Assembly: GCA_026646885.1 (NCBI GenBank) | Contig: JAPKHK010000007.1 | Coordinates: 186,001-250,000, forward strand | Source: Casimicrobiaceae bacterium | Lineage (GTDB): Bacteria > Pseudomonadota > Gammaproteobacteria > Burkholderiales > Casimicrobiaceae | Direction of reading: 5' to 3' | Length of the DNA stretch: 64,000 bases | In this document: piece by piece, positions 25,759 to 36,521 of the stretch | Layout of the letters: the number at the start of each line of letters is the position of its first letter | Numbering within the stretch: the stretch's first letter is position 1 | Made by a program: the position numbers and the translations under genes | Notes under the pieces: generated by a model | Database searches by the model: none | The model's input: only the letters and a program-made list of their open reading frames with translations | Told to the model about the DNA's origin: nothing

Positions 25759-25780
25759 CCCCGAGGGTGCACCCCCGGGG
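25759..25780. repeat. Near-perfect 22-base palindrome between convergent genes
   Basis: Eleven base pairs, one of them an A.C mismatch, centred on GGGTGCACCC with CCCCG and CGGGG outer arms. It lies just after the FecR-like gene stop and just before the end of the small basic gene. It may act as a shared transcript-end hairpin, but there is no T-run. Confidence 0.45.
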
Positions 25781-25794
25781 ACGCCGATACACGC

Positions 25795-26094
25795 CTATTT
25801 GCTGGCTGCGCGCTTCCTTGTTGCAGTTCGCGTGCCGGTCTTTGGCGGCGTGGGCGGTGTGCCGCCACCCTTGGGCGTCACTCTCGCGCGCCGAGTTTTT
25901 GAGACGCTTTTCTTAGGGGGCGTAGGCGGCGTTCCTCCGCTCTGCAATTGGTGCTTCTGCAAGATATCGCGCGCTGCGGCAATCGCCTCCTGCAGCTGTC
26001 CCAGCTTCTTGTCCACCTCTCGAGTGAGCTTGCGAATTGCCTTTTCCAGTGTTGCGGAGAGATCCGCCGCACTGTTCTTGCCACGCTTTGCCAT
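25795..26094 (-). CDS. Small basic protein with coiled coil and GGTPPTPPK repeats
   Basis: 99 residues, no named family. Residues about 10-50 form a charged helix (coiled coil: TLEKAIRKLTREVDKKLGQL). The tail (about 52-99) is Lys/Arg/Pro/Thr-rich with two copies of GGTPPTPPK about 24 residues apart, like histone H1-type tails. The ATG at 26094 has GGGAGA five bases upstream, and codon use fits a real gene. It is divergent from the TPR-CHAT gene (149 bases between starts). I infer a nucleic-acid-binding or polyanion-binding role from composition only. Confidence 0.65.
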   Translation of the reverse strand: MAKRGKNSAADLSATLEKAIRKLTREVDKKLGQLQEAIAAARDILQKHQLQSGGTPPTPPKKSVSKTRRARVTPKGGGTPPTPPKTGTRTATRKRAASK

Positions 26095-26243
26095 CGCTAT
26101 CTCCCGTTCTTGTCGCCGCAAATTGGGCTGATCCATTCTACACCGCCATCACTCCGCCAAGAACCGAGGGATTCGCGGCGCGGCTTGCCAAGCGAGAATA
26201 CTTCCGTCAGGATTGCGGTCATCCCCCGTCGACCCGAGTCCCT

Positions 26244-29200
26244 ATGTCCGCAAACTTGGCTTGCCCCAAGCGATTCGGGTTGCGGTTCTTCTTGGTCGGA
26301 GCTCTGACCTCCCTGGGTTCGGCGGGAATGGCGACGCCCACCGCGTATCGGGCGGACTTCACCGGCATCACCGCCAAGACGCCCTGCGTCGCTGCCACTG
26401 GAGAAAAAACAAGGCTGGAACTGGCGCTCGCGTCGCCCACCGCAACGGGTGCCGAGGCGGTGCTGGGATGGCTGCGTCTGGCCGATCGGCAGACTTTTGG
26501 CCTGCGCGGTGCCGGCGACGGCGGCTACCAGATCTCTGTCGCCGAGGTCGAAGGCGAAGTTCCGATCGGCCGCGCCGAGATACGCGACGGGCATGTGCGG
26601 ATCGAATTCGCCTTCGCCCGGGGCCCCTGCGCCGCGGGGCGTTTCGAGTTCGCGCTCGGCCAGCCGCTTGCCACACAGGCCGCGAAGAAGCTGGCGGACC
26701 GCCTCGCGGCGCTCTTCTCGCTCGAATCCGAACTGGCCCAAGCCTGGGAAGCCCGCCCCTGGCAATACCCGCATCTCGCGGCAATCTTCGAGCGAACCGA
26801 GCCAACCCTTGCCCAACACCTCCCACCGAGGCATCCGCAGTGGCTGCTGGCCAAGGGCCACCACGCCTATGTCCACGCGCTCAACAAGAACGCGGCGGCG
26901 CTGCCGATGTTGGCCGAGGTCGATGAGGCGCAGGGGACCATCCTTCCCGCCGACGATCATGACCGATGGCTACTCAAGTTGCTGCGCCTTCTCACCTTGG
27001 AGGAGATTGGGCGCAATCTCGAAGCCGTCGCGTTGGGCGAGGCTCTGGTCATCGAGTGCCCGCAGGCCTTGGGGCCTCGCCACCTATTGTGCGCCCGCAG
27101 CCTTGCCGTGCTGGCGCAGAGCTACTTGCAAATACGCAATTATCCGCGCGCTGCCGAAGTCGCCCAGCGCGCGGTTCAGGAATTGGGCGATCTCCTTGGG
27201 GTCGAACATCAAGCCGCTATCAGCGCCAAAGCGAGTTATGCCGCGGCCAAGTACTCTCAGTATCGTGCCGATCTCGCAACACAAACGCTGGAGCCGCTTC
27301 TTCTTCTGGCGCGTTCCCGTCTCGGAGAGAGCCACTATTTGAGCCTGCGCATCGCCGATCTGCTGGCGCGGTGCTACTACCAAATGGGCCGCTGGCGTGA
27401 GGGCATCGCACTCACCGAAAAGGTGCGCAGCGCGGCATTGCGTGAAACGCCGCCGGGCGAACCGATGCGGCGCTATGCCACCGAATTGCTGGCCTGGTGG
27501 TACAAGGAGCTGGGTCGCAACGCTGAAGCGGAAGCCTTGCTGCGCGAAGCGCTTGCCATAGGAACCGCCCAACTGGGCGAAGCGCATGTGCTGGTCGCCG
27601 AGACCCGAGCACAGTTAGCCTTGCTCCTGCTCTATCTCTCCCGCCCGGCGGCGGCATTCCATCAGGCCGATCTAGCCTACCGGCATGTCCGAACTCAATC
27701 CGGCGAGGCCAACCACAGCGCCCTCTGGATTCGCGGCATCCGCGCCAAAGCGCTCAACGATCTGGGCCGAACCGAGGAGACCCTCGCGGAGGCTCGGTCC
27801 GTTGCGGAGGGATTTCGAATACTCTACGGGGAGGGCAGTGCTCACGCAACCGAAGCGAAGACTCTGCTCGGTCGGAGCTTGAGCCTTCTCGGACGGCACG
27901 AGGAGGCCATAAAGGTTCTCGCCGCGGCCGCCGAAGATCAGCGCCGCATCCGCGCCGCAGCACATCCCGATCACGTCGAGATCCTGGCGGAGTTGGGTGA
28001 GGTGCAGCGTCGGGCGCATGATTTGCGCAGCGCCGCCACCACTTGGCTCGATCTCGTCAAGGAAATCGAAGAACTGCGCGAAGGCATCGGGCCGGTCGAA
28101 GAGTACCGCCAGGGTTTGTTGACGCAATGGTCGCCCTATTTCCGTAAGCTGGCGGCAACCGAAGTGGAGTTGGGAACCCCTGCGCGCGGCTTCAGGGTAG
28201 CCGAGCAACTCAAAGCGCGCACCCTCCTGGAGTCTCTTTCGGCGCGCTTCGCCGACGGCGCCGGTTTGGTCAGCGCCATGGAAGGCGAGCGGCTGCGCGA
28301 ACTGGCCGCCGAGTTGGCACGACGCGACCAGGTCTTGGCGAGTATCGACCTGCGCGCGCCGGAGCGCGCCGAGGCGTTGCACGCGAAGGCACAGGCTGCC
28401 CGCGATTTGCGCGAGTACCGCGATGCGTTGGGGCATCGCTATCCCAAGTACCGGCAGCTCATGCGCATCGAACTCAAGAGTGTGGAGGATGCCGCCCAGA
28501 TCATCCCCGAAGACAGCGCATTCTTGAGCTACGTCGCACTCGATGAAGGGCTGCTGCTTTTTGTTTACACCCGCGAAACCGGGCTCCTGGCCAAGAAAGT
28601 GGCCATCGCCGGAGGTTTGCTCGAACTCGTGCGCGCTTACCGCAACCTGACCGCGCCCGCCGGACAAGGCGTTCGTGAGCTGGTCTGGCGCCTTGCGGAC
28701 GGGCGCTACCGCGTCGGCTACGTCCGGCCCGAACCCAATGCAAAGCTAGTGCGTAGCGCCGAACCGGTCGCACGCCGCCTGGCCGAATTGCTGCTCACGC
28801 CGCTGGCGCCGGCGCTAGCGGCCAAGAAACGCTGGATCGTTTCGCCTGACGAGAGCCTTGCGCTTGTGCCCCTCGAAGCGCTGCCATGGAGGGGTGCACC
28901 TGTGGTCGCGCGCCACGAACTGAGCTATATCCAATCGCTCTCGGTGCTGGCGCTGCTGCGCGAGGCGCGCCCGCGTGCCCAGAGCGCGCAATCCTTCATG
29001 GCGATGGGCGACCCGGACTACCGGCGCCCCGCCGATGGCGTTGCGATCGAAGCGGTGGCCCTGTCAGCGACCGATGCGCGTCAGCAGCGCCGGCTGCAGG
29101 AAAAGCGGTGGCCACCTTTGCCCGGAACCACGCTCGAAGTGCTGCGCGCCGCTGAAGGTTTCGACAGGGACGACAGGTTGATTTTCTTTGGTGCGGCGGC

Positions 29201-29687
29201 ATCCGAAGCGAAGCTCCAGGAACTCAACCGCAATCGCACCCTCGCGCGGCATCGCTATCTTCATTTCGCCACTCACGCCTGGCTGAATACCGACGCACCG
29301 CAGCTCTCCTCGGTAGTACTCGCGCAGAACGACCCTTCCGCCGCGGCCGACGGTTATGTCACCGCAGCCGAGTGGATCGGCTACGACCTCGACAGCGAAC
29401 TGATCGTGCTCTCCGGATGTGAAACCGCGCTCGGCGCCACGGTACGCGGCGAGGGAGTCACCGGTTTGCCTTTTGCTCTACTGGTTGCCGGCAACCGCAA
29501 GACGCTGCTCTCTCTCTGGAAAATCGACGACCAGGCCGCCGCGGCGCTGATTCCGGTGGTCTTCCGACACTTGCAGGCCGGACACTCGCCGGCTGCGGCG
29601 GTGACCCTCGCCAAACGCAAACTGCTGCGGGATCCGCTCTATCATGCGCCACGGTATTGGGCTCCTTTCGTGCTCTATGGCGGATAG
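26244..29687 (+). CDS. TPR-CHAT protein (caspase-like protease), exported or periplasmic
   Basis: 1147 residues. The N-terminus has a hydrophobic segment ([20 protein letters not shown]) that looks like a signal peptide or anchor. A beta-rich domain (about 30-140) follows, then tetratricopeptide repeats (about 270-640; for example [20 protein letters not shown] and [15 protein letters not shown]). A C-terminal CHAT domain (about 760-1147) carries the protease dyad: His in HFATHAW (H1007/H1011, the latter the usual one) and Cys in LSGCETALG (C1059), with the typical [10 protein letters not shown] and LWKIDD that follow. CHAT proteins are caspase/separase-clan cysteine proteases; some act in programmed death or gasdermin activation. 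The start at 26244 is uncertain because no strong ribosome site is visible. The stop overlaps convergent lipA by 13 bases. Confidence 0.85.
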   Translation: MSANLACPKRFGLRFFLVGALTSLGSAGMATPTAYRADFTGITAKTPCVAATGEKTRLELALASPTATGAEAVLGWLRLADRQTFGLRGAGDGGYQISVAEVEGEVPIGRAEIRDGHVRIEFAFARGPCAAGRFEFALGQPLATQAAKKLADRLAALFSLESELAQAWEARPWQYPHLAAIFERTEPTLAQHLPPRHPQWLLAKGHHAYVHALNKNAAALPMLAEVDEAQGTILPADDHDRWLLKLLRLLTLEEIGRNLEAVALGEALVIECPQALGPRHLLCARSLAVLAQSYLQIRNYPRAAEVAQRAVQELGDLLGVEHQAAISAKASYAAAKYSQYRADLATQTLEPLLLLARSRLGESHYLSLRIADLLARCYYQMGRWREGIALTEKVRSAALRETPPGEPMRRYATELLAWWYKELGRNAEAEALLREALAIGTAQLGEAHVLVAETRAQLALLLLYLSRPAAAFHQADLAYRHVRTQSGEANHSALWIRGIRAKALNDLGRTEETLAEARSVAEGFRILYGEGSAHATEAKTLLGRSLSLLGRHEEAIKVLAAAAEDQRRIRAAAHPDHVEILAELGEVQRRAHDLRSAATTWLDLVKEIEELREGIGPVEEYRQGLLTQWSPYFRKLAATEVELGTPARGFRVAEQLKARTLLESLSARFADGAGLVSAMEGERLRELAAELARRDQVLASIDLRAPERAEALHAKAQAARDLREYRDALGHRYPKYRQLMRIELKSVEDAAQIIPEDSAFLSYVALDEGLLLFVYTRETGLLAKKVAIAGGLLELVRAYRNLTAPAGQGVRELVWRLADGRYRVGYVRPEPNAKLVRSAEPVARRLAELLLTPLAPALAAKKRWIVSPDESLALVPLEALPWRGAPVVARHELSYIQSLSVLALLREARPRAQSAQSFMAMGDPDYRRPADGVAIEAVALSATDARQQRRLQEKRWPPLPGTTLEVLRAAEGFDRDDRLIFFGAAASEAKLQELNRNRTLARHRYLHFATHAWLNTDAPQLSSVVLAQNDPSAAADGYVTAAEWIGYDLDSELIVLSGCETALGATVRGEGVTGLPFALLVAGNRKTLLSLWKIDDQAAAALIPVVFRHLQAGHSPAAAVTLAKRKLLRDPLYHAPRYWAPFVLYGG

Positions 29688-30640
29688 CCGCTTCGCCCCG
29701 CCGGCAGCAGGTGATGCGCCTGCTGGTCGGCGTGGTAGCTCGATCGCACCATCGCGCCCACCGCGGCATGTTGGAATCCCATGTCCGCGGCTGCGCTCGC
29801 GAAGTCCTGGAATCGCTGCGGCGTGACATAGCGCAACACCGGCAGATGTCCCCCTGAGGGCTGCAGATACTGCCCGAGGGTGAGCATGGCGACGTCCTGG
29901 GCACGCAGATCGCGCATGGTCTGCAGGATTTCTTCATCTTCCTCGCCCAGCCCGACCATCAAGCCGGACTTGGTGGCGACCCCTGGATAGCGCTCACGGA
30001 AACGCCGCAGGAGTTCGAGCGAGTGTGCGTAATCCGCGCCCGGGCGCGCCTGGCGATAGAGCCGCGGAACAGTTTCGAGGTTGTGGTTGAAAACGTCGGG
30101 GAGCGCCTCGCCGAGGATATCGAGTGCGAGCGCCATGCGGCCACGGAAATCCGGGACAAGAATCTCGATGTGCGTGCCCGGAGAAGTCTGTCGCAACTCG
30201 CGTACGCAATCGCGAAAATGGGCGGCTCCGCCATCGCGCAGATCGTCGCGATCGACGCTGGTGATGACCACGTAAGACAGGCGCATCGCCGCCACTGTCT
30301 TCGCCAGCGCCTTGGGTTCTTCTGGGTCGAGAGGCAGCGGCCGGCCATGACCGACGTCGCAGAAGGGGCAGCGACGGGTGCAAACGTCGCCCATGATCAT
30401 GAACGTCGCGGTGCCGCGGCTGAAGCATTCGCCGATGTTTGGGCAGGAGGCTTCTTCGCAGACGGTGTGTAGCTTGTGCTCGCGCAAAATCTTCTTGATA
30501 TCTTGAAAGCGCGCGCCAGAACCCGCCTTGACCCGAATCCATTCCGGCTTTCGGAGGCGCTCGGCGGGAACCACTTTGACGGGAATGCGCGCGGTTTTCG
30601 CTTCGCCCTTTTGCTTGACGCCGACGATCTTTTCACTCAT
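29675..30640 (-). CDS. lipA: Lipoyl synthase
   Basis: 321 residues. This radical SAM enzyme inserts two sulfurs into octanoyl groups on E2/GcvH proteins. Both clusters are visible: auxiliary [12 protein letters not shown] and radical [25 protein letters not shown] and the C-terminal RSSYHA motif with the conserved Arg-Ser-Ser are present. ATG 30640 gives the normal family length. It follows lipB on the same strand with a 26-base gap. Confidence 0.97.
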   Translation of the reverse strand: MSEKIVGVKQKGEAKTARIPVKVVPAERLRKPEWIRVKAGSGARFQDIKKILREHKLHTVCEEASCPNIGECFSRGTATFMIMGDVCTRRCPFCDVGHGRPLPLDPEEPKALAKTVAAMRLSYVVITSVDRDDLRDGGAAHFRDCVRELRQTSPGTHIEILVPDFRGRMALALDILGEALPDVFNHNLETVPRLYRQARPGADYAHSLELLRRFRERYPGVATKSGLMVGLGEEDEEILQTMRDLRAQDVAMLTLGQYLQPSGGHLPVLRYVTPQRFQDFASAAADMGFQHAAVGAMVRSSYHADQQAHHLLPAGRSGYPP

Positions 30641-30666
30641 CGAGAAGGATGGGGTGCGGCGCACCC

Positions 30667-31350
30667 TCAATAAAGATTCTTGAGTAGCTTGTTGAGGAAT
30701 TGCTCGGCCAGATGCGGGAGATCCTGCTCGATGCCGAGATCCTTGAGCTGCGTGACCGCCATGCCTTCATAACCGCAGGGATTGATCGCGGCAAAAGGTT
30801 TGAGGTCCATATCCACGTTCAGCGCCAGCCCGTGATAACTGCAACCGTGCTTGATGCGCAAGCCCAGGGAGGCGACTTTCGCTCCGTGCACATACACGCC
30901 CGGCGCTTCCTCGCGACCCTCGGCTGCGATGCCGAAATTGGCCAGCAATTCTATCACGGCGTGCTCCAAGCGCCGCACCAAGTCTCGCACTCCGAGGTGC
31001 AGACGCTTGAGATCGAGAAGCAGGTATACGACCAGTTGGCCGGGCCCGTGATAGGTGATCTGCCCGCCGCGGTCGACCTTGATCACCGGGATGTCGGTCT
31101 CGCGCAGCAAATGCTCGGGCTTGCCGTTGAGCCCCAGGGTGTAGACCGGCGGATGCTGCAAAAGCCAGATCTGGTCCGGCGTATCGGCTTGGCGCAGCGC
31201 GGTGAAGCGCTGCATGGCTTGGAGCGCGGGCTGGTATTCGACAACACCGAAGCGCTTGATTGCCGGGGGCGGGAGCGAGCCCTGCGCGGGCCGCGGCCGC
31301 TCGAGATCTTGGAAGTCCTCGTGCCCGTGAACAACGACGCGCGCGCGCAT
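30667..31350 (-). CDS. lipB: Lipoyl(octanoyl) transferase
   Basis: 227 residues. It transfers octanoate from acyl carrier protein to lipoyl domains. Signatures are [29 protein letters not shown], the catalytic Lys in [11 protein letters not shown] and Cys in NPCGYEGM. The ATG shares a base with the stop of the upstream DUF493 gene (TGATG), so translation is coupled. The N-terminal 35 residues before [11 protein letters not shown] are longer than in many homologues, so a later start is possible. Confidence 0.95.
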   Translation of the reverse strand: MRARVVVHGHEDFQDLERPRPAQGSLPPPAIKRFGVVEYQPALQAMQRFTALRQADTPDQIWLLQHPPVYTLGLNGKPEHLLRETDIPVIKVDRGGQITYHGPGQLVVYLLLDLKRLHLGVRDLVRRLEHAVIELLANFGIAAEGREEAPGVYVHGAKVASLGLRIKHGCSYHGLALNVDMDLKPFAAINPCGYEGMAVTQLKDLGIEQDLPHLAEQFLNKLLKNLY

Positions 31351-31610
31351 CAGAGCACCATGACGACACGCGGATGCCGCGTCAGCGCCTGATAGAGCTG
31401 GTCGAGCTGGGCCTGCGAGCTTGCCCGAATGGTACAGGTGAGGCTCAGGTACTTCCCTTCGCGGCTGGGGCGCATCTGCATTTGCGAGCTCTCGAAGTCA
31501 GGGGCGTATCGCAGCACCACCGCCAGGATATCCTGAGCGAAGCCCGGCTCGGTGCGGCCAACAACTTTGACCGGGAAATCCACCGGGAATTCAAGCAGCG
31601 TCTGTGTCAC
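31350..31610 (-). CDS. DUF493 (YbeD-like) protein
   Basis: 86 residues from GTG 31610. YbeD-like proteins have a small ferredoxin-like (ACT-like) fold and stand next to lipB in many proteobacteria. TLLEFPVDFPVKVVG at the start, GKYLSLTCTIRA in the middle and RHPRVVMVL at the end match the family. I placed the start at GTG because it yields the YbeD length; the frame is open further upstream from TTG but without similarity. The last base of its stop is shared with the lipB start. Confidence 0.85.
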   Translation of the reverse strand: MTQTLLEFPVDFPVKVVGRTEPGFAQDILAVVLRYAPDFESSQMQMRPSREGKYLSLTCTIRASSQAQLDQLYQALTRHPRVVMVL

Positions 31611-31695
31611 GGCAAGGCAAGCATGCGGGCTCGCAGCTATGGAACCACAGCGCACGCCACGGCGCAAGCGTCATGGCAGAAGGCCCCGCGGAGAA

Positions 31696-33099
31696 TCAGG
31701 TCTTGTCGCCTTCCAGGCGCAATTCCTGGATCTTGCGGGTCAGGGTGTTGCGTCCCCAACCTAGCCAGTGCGCGGCCTCGATCCGCCGCCCACCGGTATG
31801 CTGCAGAGCGCGCAGGATGAGTGTGCGCTCGAATTCGCGCTGCAAGCGATCCCCCACCCTCTCCTCGCCGCGGGCAAGGGCTTGCGCGACCTCCCGGTCG
31901 AGCGCCTGATGCCAGTTGCCGCCGACTTGGCCAGTGGCTGCCGTGGCGGTCTCTTGCAGTTCCGGCGGCAAGTCGGCCGGTTCGATCACCTGCCCTGGCG
32001 CCATGACCGTCAGCCAATGGCAGACGTTTTCCAACTGCCGCACATTGCCTGGAAAGGCAAAACGCAGCAAAGCCTTGAGGGCCGCGTCGGAGAGCTGCTT
32101 GGGCTCAACGCTGAGTTCCTGCGCACTCTTGCGCAGGAAGTGCCGGGTAAGGAGCGGGATGTCCTCGGCCCGCTCCCGCAGCGGTGGCAAGCGCAGCCGC
32201 ACGACGTTTAGGCGGTGCAACAAATCCTCGCGGAACAAGCCTTGCCGCACTCGCTCCTCCAGATTCTGATGGGTGGCGGCAATGATGCGCACACTCGACT
32301 TCAAGGGCTGATGCCCACCCACCCGGTAGAATTCTCCGTCGGCAAGAACCCGCAGGAGCCGAACCTGCAAGTCGGGCGGCATGTCGCCGATTTCATCCAG
32401 GAAGAGCGTCCCGCCTTCCGCCTGCTCGAACCGCCCGCGGCGCGCGGCTTGCGCGCCCGTGAAAGCTCCCCGCTCATGACCGAAGAGTTCCGACTCCAGC
32501 AAGTCCTTGGGGATGGCTGCGGTGTTGATGGCGATGAACGGCCCAGCGGCTCTCGGGCTGTGGCGGTGCAGGGCGCGCGCGACGAGTTCCTTGCCCGTGC
32601 CTGACTCCCCCGTAATCAAGACCGTCGCGGCGGATTGCGACAACCGGCCTATGGCACGGAATAGGTCTTGCATGGCCGCCGCCTGCCCCAGTATTTCCGG
32701 GGCCTCGGCGACGACGGTGCCGCTTTCCGCTGGCAGACTCGCCTGCGAGCTGGCGCGGCGGATAAGGGCGACGGCGTGGTCGACGTCGAAGGGCTTGGGA
32801 AGGTATTCGAATGCCCCACCCTGGAAAGCGGCCACGGCGCTGTCGAGGTCGGAGTATGCGGTCATGACGATCACCGGAATCTCGGGGAATCGCTCCTTGA
32901 CCTTGTTGAGCAACATCAGACCCGAATCCCCGGGCATGCGAATGTCGCTGACGAGCACCTGCGGTCGGCTCTGGCTGAAGGCTTGCAGAACCTCGTAGGC
33001 GGAGGAAAAACTCCGGAAGGGTATCTCCTCTCGCGCCAGCGCCTTCTCGAGTACCCAGCGGATGGAGCGGTCGTCGTCGACGATCCAGACGGGTTTCAT
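31696..33099 (-). CDS. ntrC: Nitrogen regulation response regulator NtrC
   Basis: 467 residues. A receiver domain (D52 in SDIRMP) is followed by a sigma-54 AAA+ domain with Walker A GESGTGKE, the GAFTGA loop that contacts sigma-54, and Walker [11 protein letters not shown]. The C-terminal Fis-type HTH is [21 protein letters not shown]. It activates nitrogen-starvation genes such as glnA, whose promoter in this window carries fitting sites. Its start overlaps the ntrB stop by four bases. Confidence 0.97.
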   Translation of the reverse strand: MKPVWIVDDDRSIRWVLEKALAREEIPFRSFSSAYEVLQAFSQSRPQVLVSDIRMPGDSGLMLLNKVKERFPEIPVIVMTAYSDLDSAVAAFQGGAFEYLPKPFDVDHAVALIRRASSQASLPAESGTVVAEAPEILGQAAAMQDLFRAIGRLSQSAATVLITGESGTGKELVARALHRHSPRAAGPFIAINTAAIPKDLLESELFGHERGAFTGAQAARRGRFEQAEGGTLFLDEIGDMPPDLQVRLLRVLADGEFYRVGGHQPLKSSVRIIAATHQNLEERVRQGLFREDLLHRLNVVRLRLPPLRERAEDIPLLTRHFLRKSAQELSVEPKQLSDAALKALLRFAFPGNVRQLENVCHWLTVMAPGQVIEPADLPPELQETATAATGQVGGNWHQALDREVAQALARGEERVGDRLQREFERTLILRALQHTGGRRIEAAHWLGWGRNTLTRKIQELRLEGDKT

Positions 33100-34178
33100 G
33101 AGTTTGGTCCGTTGTGTTGGGGTGCCGCAAGCAAGGGCAAATGGATGGTGAAGACCGTGTGCCCCGGTTCACTCACGCACTCGATGTTGCCTTGGTGCTG
33201 CGCGATGAAGGTCTGCGCGATGGTGAGTCCCAAACCGCTGCCGCCCTCTCTCGTCGAGACCAAGGGGTAAAAGATCCTCTCCCGGAGTCCTTCGGGGATA
33301 CCCGGACCGTTGTCGACGATCTGCAGCGCCAGCGCAAGGCGATGGCGCTTCCTCGCCAAAGTGACTTGACGCGCCACGCGCGTGACCAACTGAATCTCTC
33401 CCTTGCCCTGGCAGGCCTGCGCGGCGTTGCGCGCGACGTTGAGCACGGCCTGCAGGATCTGTTCGGGATCGCATTCCAACTCCGGAAGGGAAATGTCGTA
33501 GTCAGTCACGATGCGGATGCCCTGCGGGTACTCGGCGAGTATCAAGCTGCGCACTCGCGCGAGGATTTCATGAATGTTGGTCAAGCGGAAATTGGGTAGC
33601 CGGTGCGGGGTGAGCAGGCGATTGACCAGCGCCTGCAGGCGATCGGCCTCGCCGATGATGACCTGCGTGTATTCCGCCAGCTGCGGCTGGCTGAGCTCCC
33701 GTTCCAAGAGCTGGGCAGCGCCGCGGATGCCGCCCAGGGGATTCTTGATTTCGTGCGCGAGGTTGCGGATGAGCTCCCGGTTTGCTTGCTGCTGCTCCAA
33801 GAGCCGCTCCTCGCGGGCGATGCGCAATTGGCGGTCGATATGGCGCAATTCCACCAGCAGCGCGGCGCGCCCTTGATCCACCGGAGTGACGGTGCAAGAC
33901 AGATGAAGTTTCTGGCGACCCGTCGCGGCGATTTCGATTTCCTGCTCGGTGAAGCTGCCGCGGCTGGAGAGCGCCTTGTCGATCGCCTGCATGAGCGGGC
34001 TGGCATCGACGAACAGGCTGGTGAGGGGCTGGCCGAGGAGTTGCTTGCGGGAGAGTTCCAAGAGATTCTCGGCGGCCGGGTTGGCGTAATGAATGGCAAG
34101 GTCGCGCTCAAGCAACAGGACCGCCGTCGCCAGCAGCTCCAGCCCCGGGAAGTTTTGCGGATTGAGACTTGCGCTCAT
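33096..34178 (-). CDS. ntrB: Nitrogen regulation sensor kinase NtrB
   Basis: 360 residues, cytoplasmic. A PAS domain (about 12-120) is followed by HisKA with RNLAHEIKNPLGGIRGAAQ (phospho-acceptor His) and HATPase with NVARNAAQA, DNGPGIPEG and GGSGLGLTIAQ. It phosphorylates NtrC when nitrogen is limiting, under PII control in known systems. I chose ATG 34178 (MSASLNPQNFPGLELL); the frame opens at 34238, but the extra residues lack similarity. It lies 60 bases after the DUF4124 gene. Confidence 0.95.
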   Translation of the reverse strand: MSASLNPQNFPGLELLATAVLLLERDLAIHYANPAAENLLELSRKQLLGQPLTSLFVDASPLMQAIDKALSSRGSFTEQEIEIAATGRQKLHLSCTVTPVDQGRAALLVELRHIDRQLRIAREERLLEQQQANRELIRNLAHEIKNPLGGIRGAAQLLERELSQPQLAEYTQVIIGEADRLQALVNRLLTPHRLPNFRLTNIHEILARVRSLILAEYPQGIRIVTDYDISLPELECDPEQILQAVLNVARNAAQACQGKGEIQLVTRVARQVTLARKRHRLALALQIVDNGPGIPEGLRERIFYPLVSTREGGSGLGLTIAQTFIAQHQGNIECVSEPGHTVFTIHLPLLAAPQHNGPNS

Positions 34179-34238
34179 GGTCAGGTTCACCCCGTCCGAT
34201 GAAGCAATAAGCGCGCCCGATGCTAGTGGCGCCTGCAA

Positions 34239-34739
34239 CTACTTTAGTTTCGCCAGTTCTTGCCGAAGAGCGTCCATATTTCTCTCATGGACGGACAGGT
34301 TTTGCTTGAGTTTCGCCACGCGCTCACGGTACTTGGGCTCATTGCCCTGCTCCTCGAGGAGACGCTCGGGCGCCCCATCGCGATAGGCTAGGCGTGCCTC
34401 AGCGAGCAGTTTCTCCTCGTTGCCGAGTTCCTCTTCGAGGATCTTGCGCCGCAGGTCGTCGCGGCCACGCTGAGTGCCGCTATCCACTTTGGGAAAGCCG
34501 GCGGGGCTGGGGACATTGCGCGCGCTTTTCGCACCCGCCGGACTGGCCTCCAGGGTCACTTCGCAGGAGAGCCGCTTGGCACCCTTGACCACCAGATTCG
34601 AGTAAATGACCCGGCCTTCGCTATCGATATACTTGCAGATATCGGCCCGCGCCACGCCCGCGTGGCCAAGGAAAGCAAAACACAAGTACAAGAACACGGC
34701 GCGCCCGCGGCGCGGCGATAAGATTCGGAGTTGCGTCAT
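34239..34739 (-). CDS. DUF4124 domain protein, exported
   Basis: 166 residues. Signal peptide about 1-33 (FLYLCFAFLGHAGVARA). A short DUF4124 domain follows at once (ICKYIDSEGRVIYSNLVVKG...LSCEV), then a Glu/Arg/Lys/Leu-rich helical region (about 90-166) likely to form a coiled coil. It stands between glnA and ntrB, as in many betaproteobacteria, and is likely envelope-associated; its role is unknown. It is separated from glnA by a strong terminator. Confidence 0.82.
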   Translation of the reverse strand: MTQLRILSPRRGRAVFLYLCFAFLGHAGVARADICKYIDSEGRVIYSNLVVKGAKRLSCEVTLEASPAGAKSARNVPSPAGFPKVDSGTQRGRDDLRRKILEEELGNEEKLLAEARLAYRDGAPERLLEEQGNEPKYRERVAKLKQNLSVHERNMDALRQELAKLK

Positions 34740-34795
34740 GGCGGCGAGTTTAGGCGATACAAGCGGCGCTGAACAGTCCCGCGGTCGCGCCCAGC

Positions 34796-34821
34796 AAAAA
34801 GGGGCGGCAAGCCGCCCCTTT
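34796..34821 (-). terminator. Intrinsic terminator of glnA
   Basis: GGGGCGGC, AA loop and GCCGCCCC form an eight-base stem, extended by A/T pairs. On the minus strand it is followed by five T. It lies 27 bases after the glnA stop. It would limit read-through into DUF4124-ntrBC. Confidence 0.88.
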
Positions 34822-34847
34822 GCTAACGCCGCACAGCGTCTTTGCGC

Positions 34848-36257
34848 TTACAGGCTGTAATACATATCGTACTCCACGGGATGCGTGGTCATGCGGAAGC
34901 GCGTAACCTCTTCCATCTTCAGTTCGATGTAGGCATCGATCATGTCGTTGGTAAACACGCCGCCGCGGGTGAGGAACTCGCGATCGCGATCGAGGTAGTC
35001 GAGCGCCATGTCCAGCGAGGAACAAACGGTCGGGATCTTCGCATCCTCCTCGGGTGGCAAGTCATAGAGGTTTTTGTCCGCCGGGTCGCCGGGGTGGATC
35101 TTGTTCTGCACGCCATCAAGGCCCGCCATGAGCATGGCGGCAAAGCCCAAATACGGATTGCACGTCGGATCGGGGAACCGAACCTCGATGCGCCGCCCCT
35201 TGGGATTCGGGACATAGGGGATGCGGATCGACGCCGAGCGATTGCGCGCCGAGTAAGCAAGCTTCACCGGCGCTTCGAATCCGGGCACGAGCCGCTTGTA
35301 GGAGTTGGTCCCCGGATTGGTGATGGCATTAAGCGCGCGCGCGTGCTTGATAATGCCGCCGATGTAATAAAGCGCGAACTCCGACAGCCCCGAATAGCCG
35401 TTGCCGGCGAATAGGTTTTGCCCGCCTTTCCACACCGACTGGTGGCAGTGCATGCCCGAGCCATTGTCGCCGACGATGGGCTTGGGCATGAAGGTCGCTG
35501 TCTTGCCGTAGGCGTGAGCGACGTTGTGGATCACATATTTCATGACTTGCAGCCAGTCTGCGCGCTTGACCAGCGTGGTGAACTTCGTGCCGATTTCGCA
35601 CTGGCCGGCGTTGGCCACCTCATGGTGATGCACCTCGACCTCGACGCCCATATCTTCGAGTGCAAGGCACATGGCCGAACGGATGTCTTGCAAGGAATCC
35701 ACCGGCGGCACTGGGAAATAGCCACCCTTGACGGTAGGCCGATGTCCCTTGTTGCCGCCTTCGAACTTCTCGGCCGTGGACCATGCCGCTTCCTCAGAAA
35801 AGACCCGGCAATACGAGCCCGACATATCCACCGACCACTCCACCGAATCGAAGATGAAGAACTCGGGTTCCGGGCCGAAATAGGCGACCTCACCCAGGCC
35901 GGTGGACTTGAGGTAGGCCTCCGCCCGCTTGGCCAAGGAGCGCGGGTCGCGCTCGTAGCCTTTGCCATCGGCGGGTTCAACCACATCGCAGGTGAGATTG
36001 AGTGTGGTCTCATCCATGAAGGGATCGATGTTGGCGGTGTCCGGGTCGGGCAAAAGCAGCATGTCAGAAGCCTGGATGCCCTTCCAACCGGCGATGGAGG
36101 AACCATCGAAGGCGTGTCCAGACTCGAACTTGTCCGCACCGAATTGGCTGGCGGGCACTGTCACGTGCTGCTCTTTGCCTCGCGTGTCGGTGAAGCGGAG
36201 GTCCACGAACTTGACCTCTTTGTCCTGAATCATCTTGAGTACATCGGTTGCCGCCAT
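34848..36257 (-). CDS. glnA: Glutamine synthetase, type I
   Basis: 469 residues. It makes glutamine from glutamate, ammonia and ATP. Signatures are [58 protein letters not shown] and the NLYDLPPEE tyrosine region that is adenylylated in GlnE-controlled enzymes. A strong AGGAGA ribosome site precedes ATG 36257. It is transcribed from a sigma-54 promoter with NtrC sites (36455-36567), so nitrogen control is expected at both transcript and enzyme level. The leader contains a 132-base inverted-repeat element. Confidence 0.97.
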   Translation of the reverse strand: MAATDVLKMIQDKEVKFVDLRFTDTRGKEQHVTVPASQFGADKFESGHAFDGSSIAGWKGIQASDMLLLPDPDTANIDPFMDETTLNLTCDVVEPADGKGYERDPRSLAKRAEAYLKSTGLGEVAYFGPEPEFFIFDSVEWSVDMSGSYCRVFSEEAAWSTAEKFEGGNKGHRPTVKGGYFPVPPVDSLQDIRSAMCLALEDMGVEVEVHHHEVANAGQCEIGTKFTTLVKRADWLQVMKYVIHNVAHAYGKTATFMPKPIVGDNGSGMHCHQSVWKGGQNLFAGNGYSGLSEFALYYIGGIIKHARALNAITNPGTNSYKRLVPGFEAPVKLAYSARNRSASIRIPYVPNPKGRRIEVRFPDPTCNPYLGFAAMLMAGLDGVQNKIHPGDPADKNLYDLPPEEDAKIPTVCSSLDMALDYLDRDREFLTRGGVFTNDMIDAYIELKMEEVTRFRMTTHPVEYDMYYSL

Positions 36258-36285
36258 GGTTTTCTCCTAAGGGAAAGATCTCGAA

Positions 36286-36417
36286 CAGGCTGTTGAAAAG
36301 GGGCTGCACGAGCAGCGGTCGCGGTTCCAGCGATCGGCAACCACCATGACGCACCTGGGGCCAGCCGCAAGATGCCCTGCGTCCGGCGCCGATTTGCGGC
36401 CTCTATTCAACAGCCTG
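36286..36417. repeat. MITE-like element with 12-base terminal inverted repeats in the glnA leader
   Basis: CAGGCTGTTGAA (36286-36297) and TTCAACAGCCTG (36406-36417) are perfect inverted copies enclosing 108 bases without a gene. The element lies between the glnA sigma-54 promoter and its start codon. I see no clear target-site duplication. It may be a miniature transposable element or a long-range RNA hairpin. Confidence 0.5.
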
Positions 36418-36454
36418 CCAAACAAAATGCCAAAAGACTCTGCCCGCGCAATAA

Positions 36455-36469
36455 GCAGCATTCGTGCCA
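36455..36469 (-). promoter_or_regulatory. Sigma-54 promoter of glnA
   Basis: On the minus strand TGGCAC, five bases, then CTGC matches the -24/-12 consensus (TGGCAC-N5-TTGC) with one difference. The invariant GG and GC are kept. Predicted start near 36443, leader about 186 bases. NtrC-like sites lie 55-100 bases upstream. Confidence 0.75.
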
Positions 36470-36521
36470 CGCCCTCGGACCATGGAATCCTGGCCCCGCG
36501 CATTCGGGCAGAGGAAAAACG

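Noticed and set aside
25759..25780. Terminator call for the 22-base palindrome
   Set aside because: No T-run on either strand, so only an inverted repeat is reported.
26097..26960. 287-residue minus-strand frame near the CHAT gene start
   Set aside because: It is antisense to the beta-rich N-terminal part of the CHAT protein and has no motif or ribosome site.
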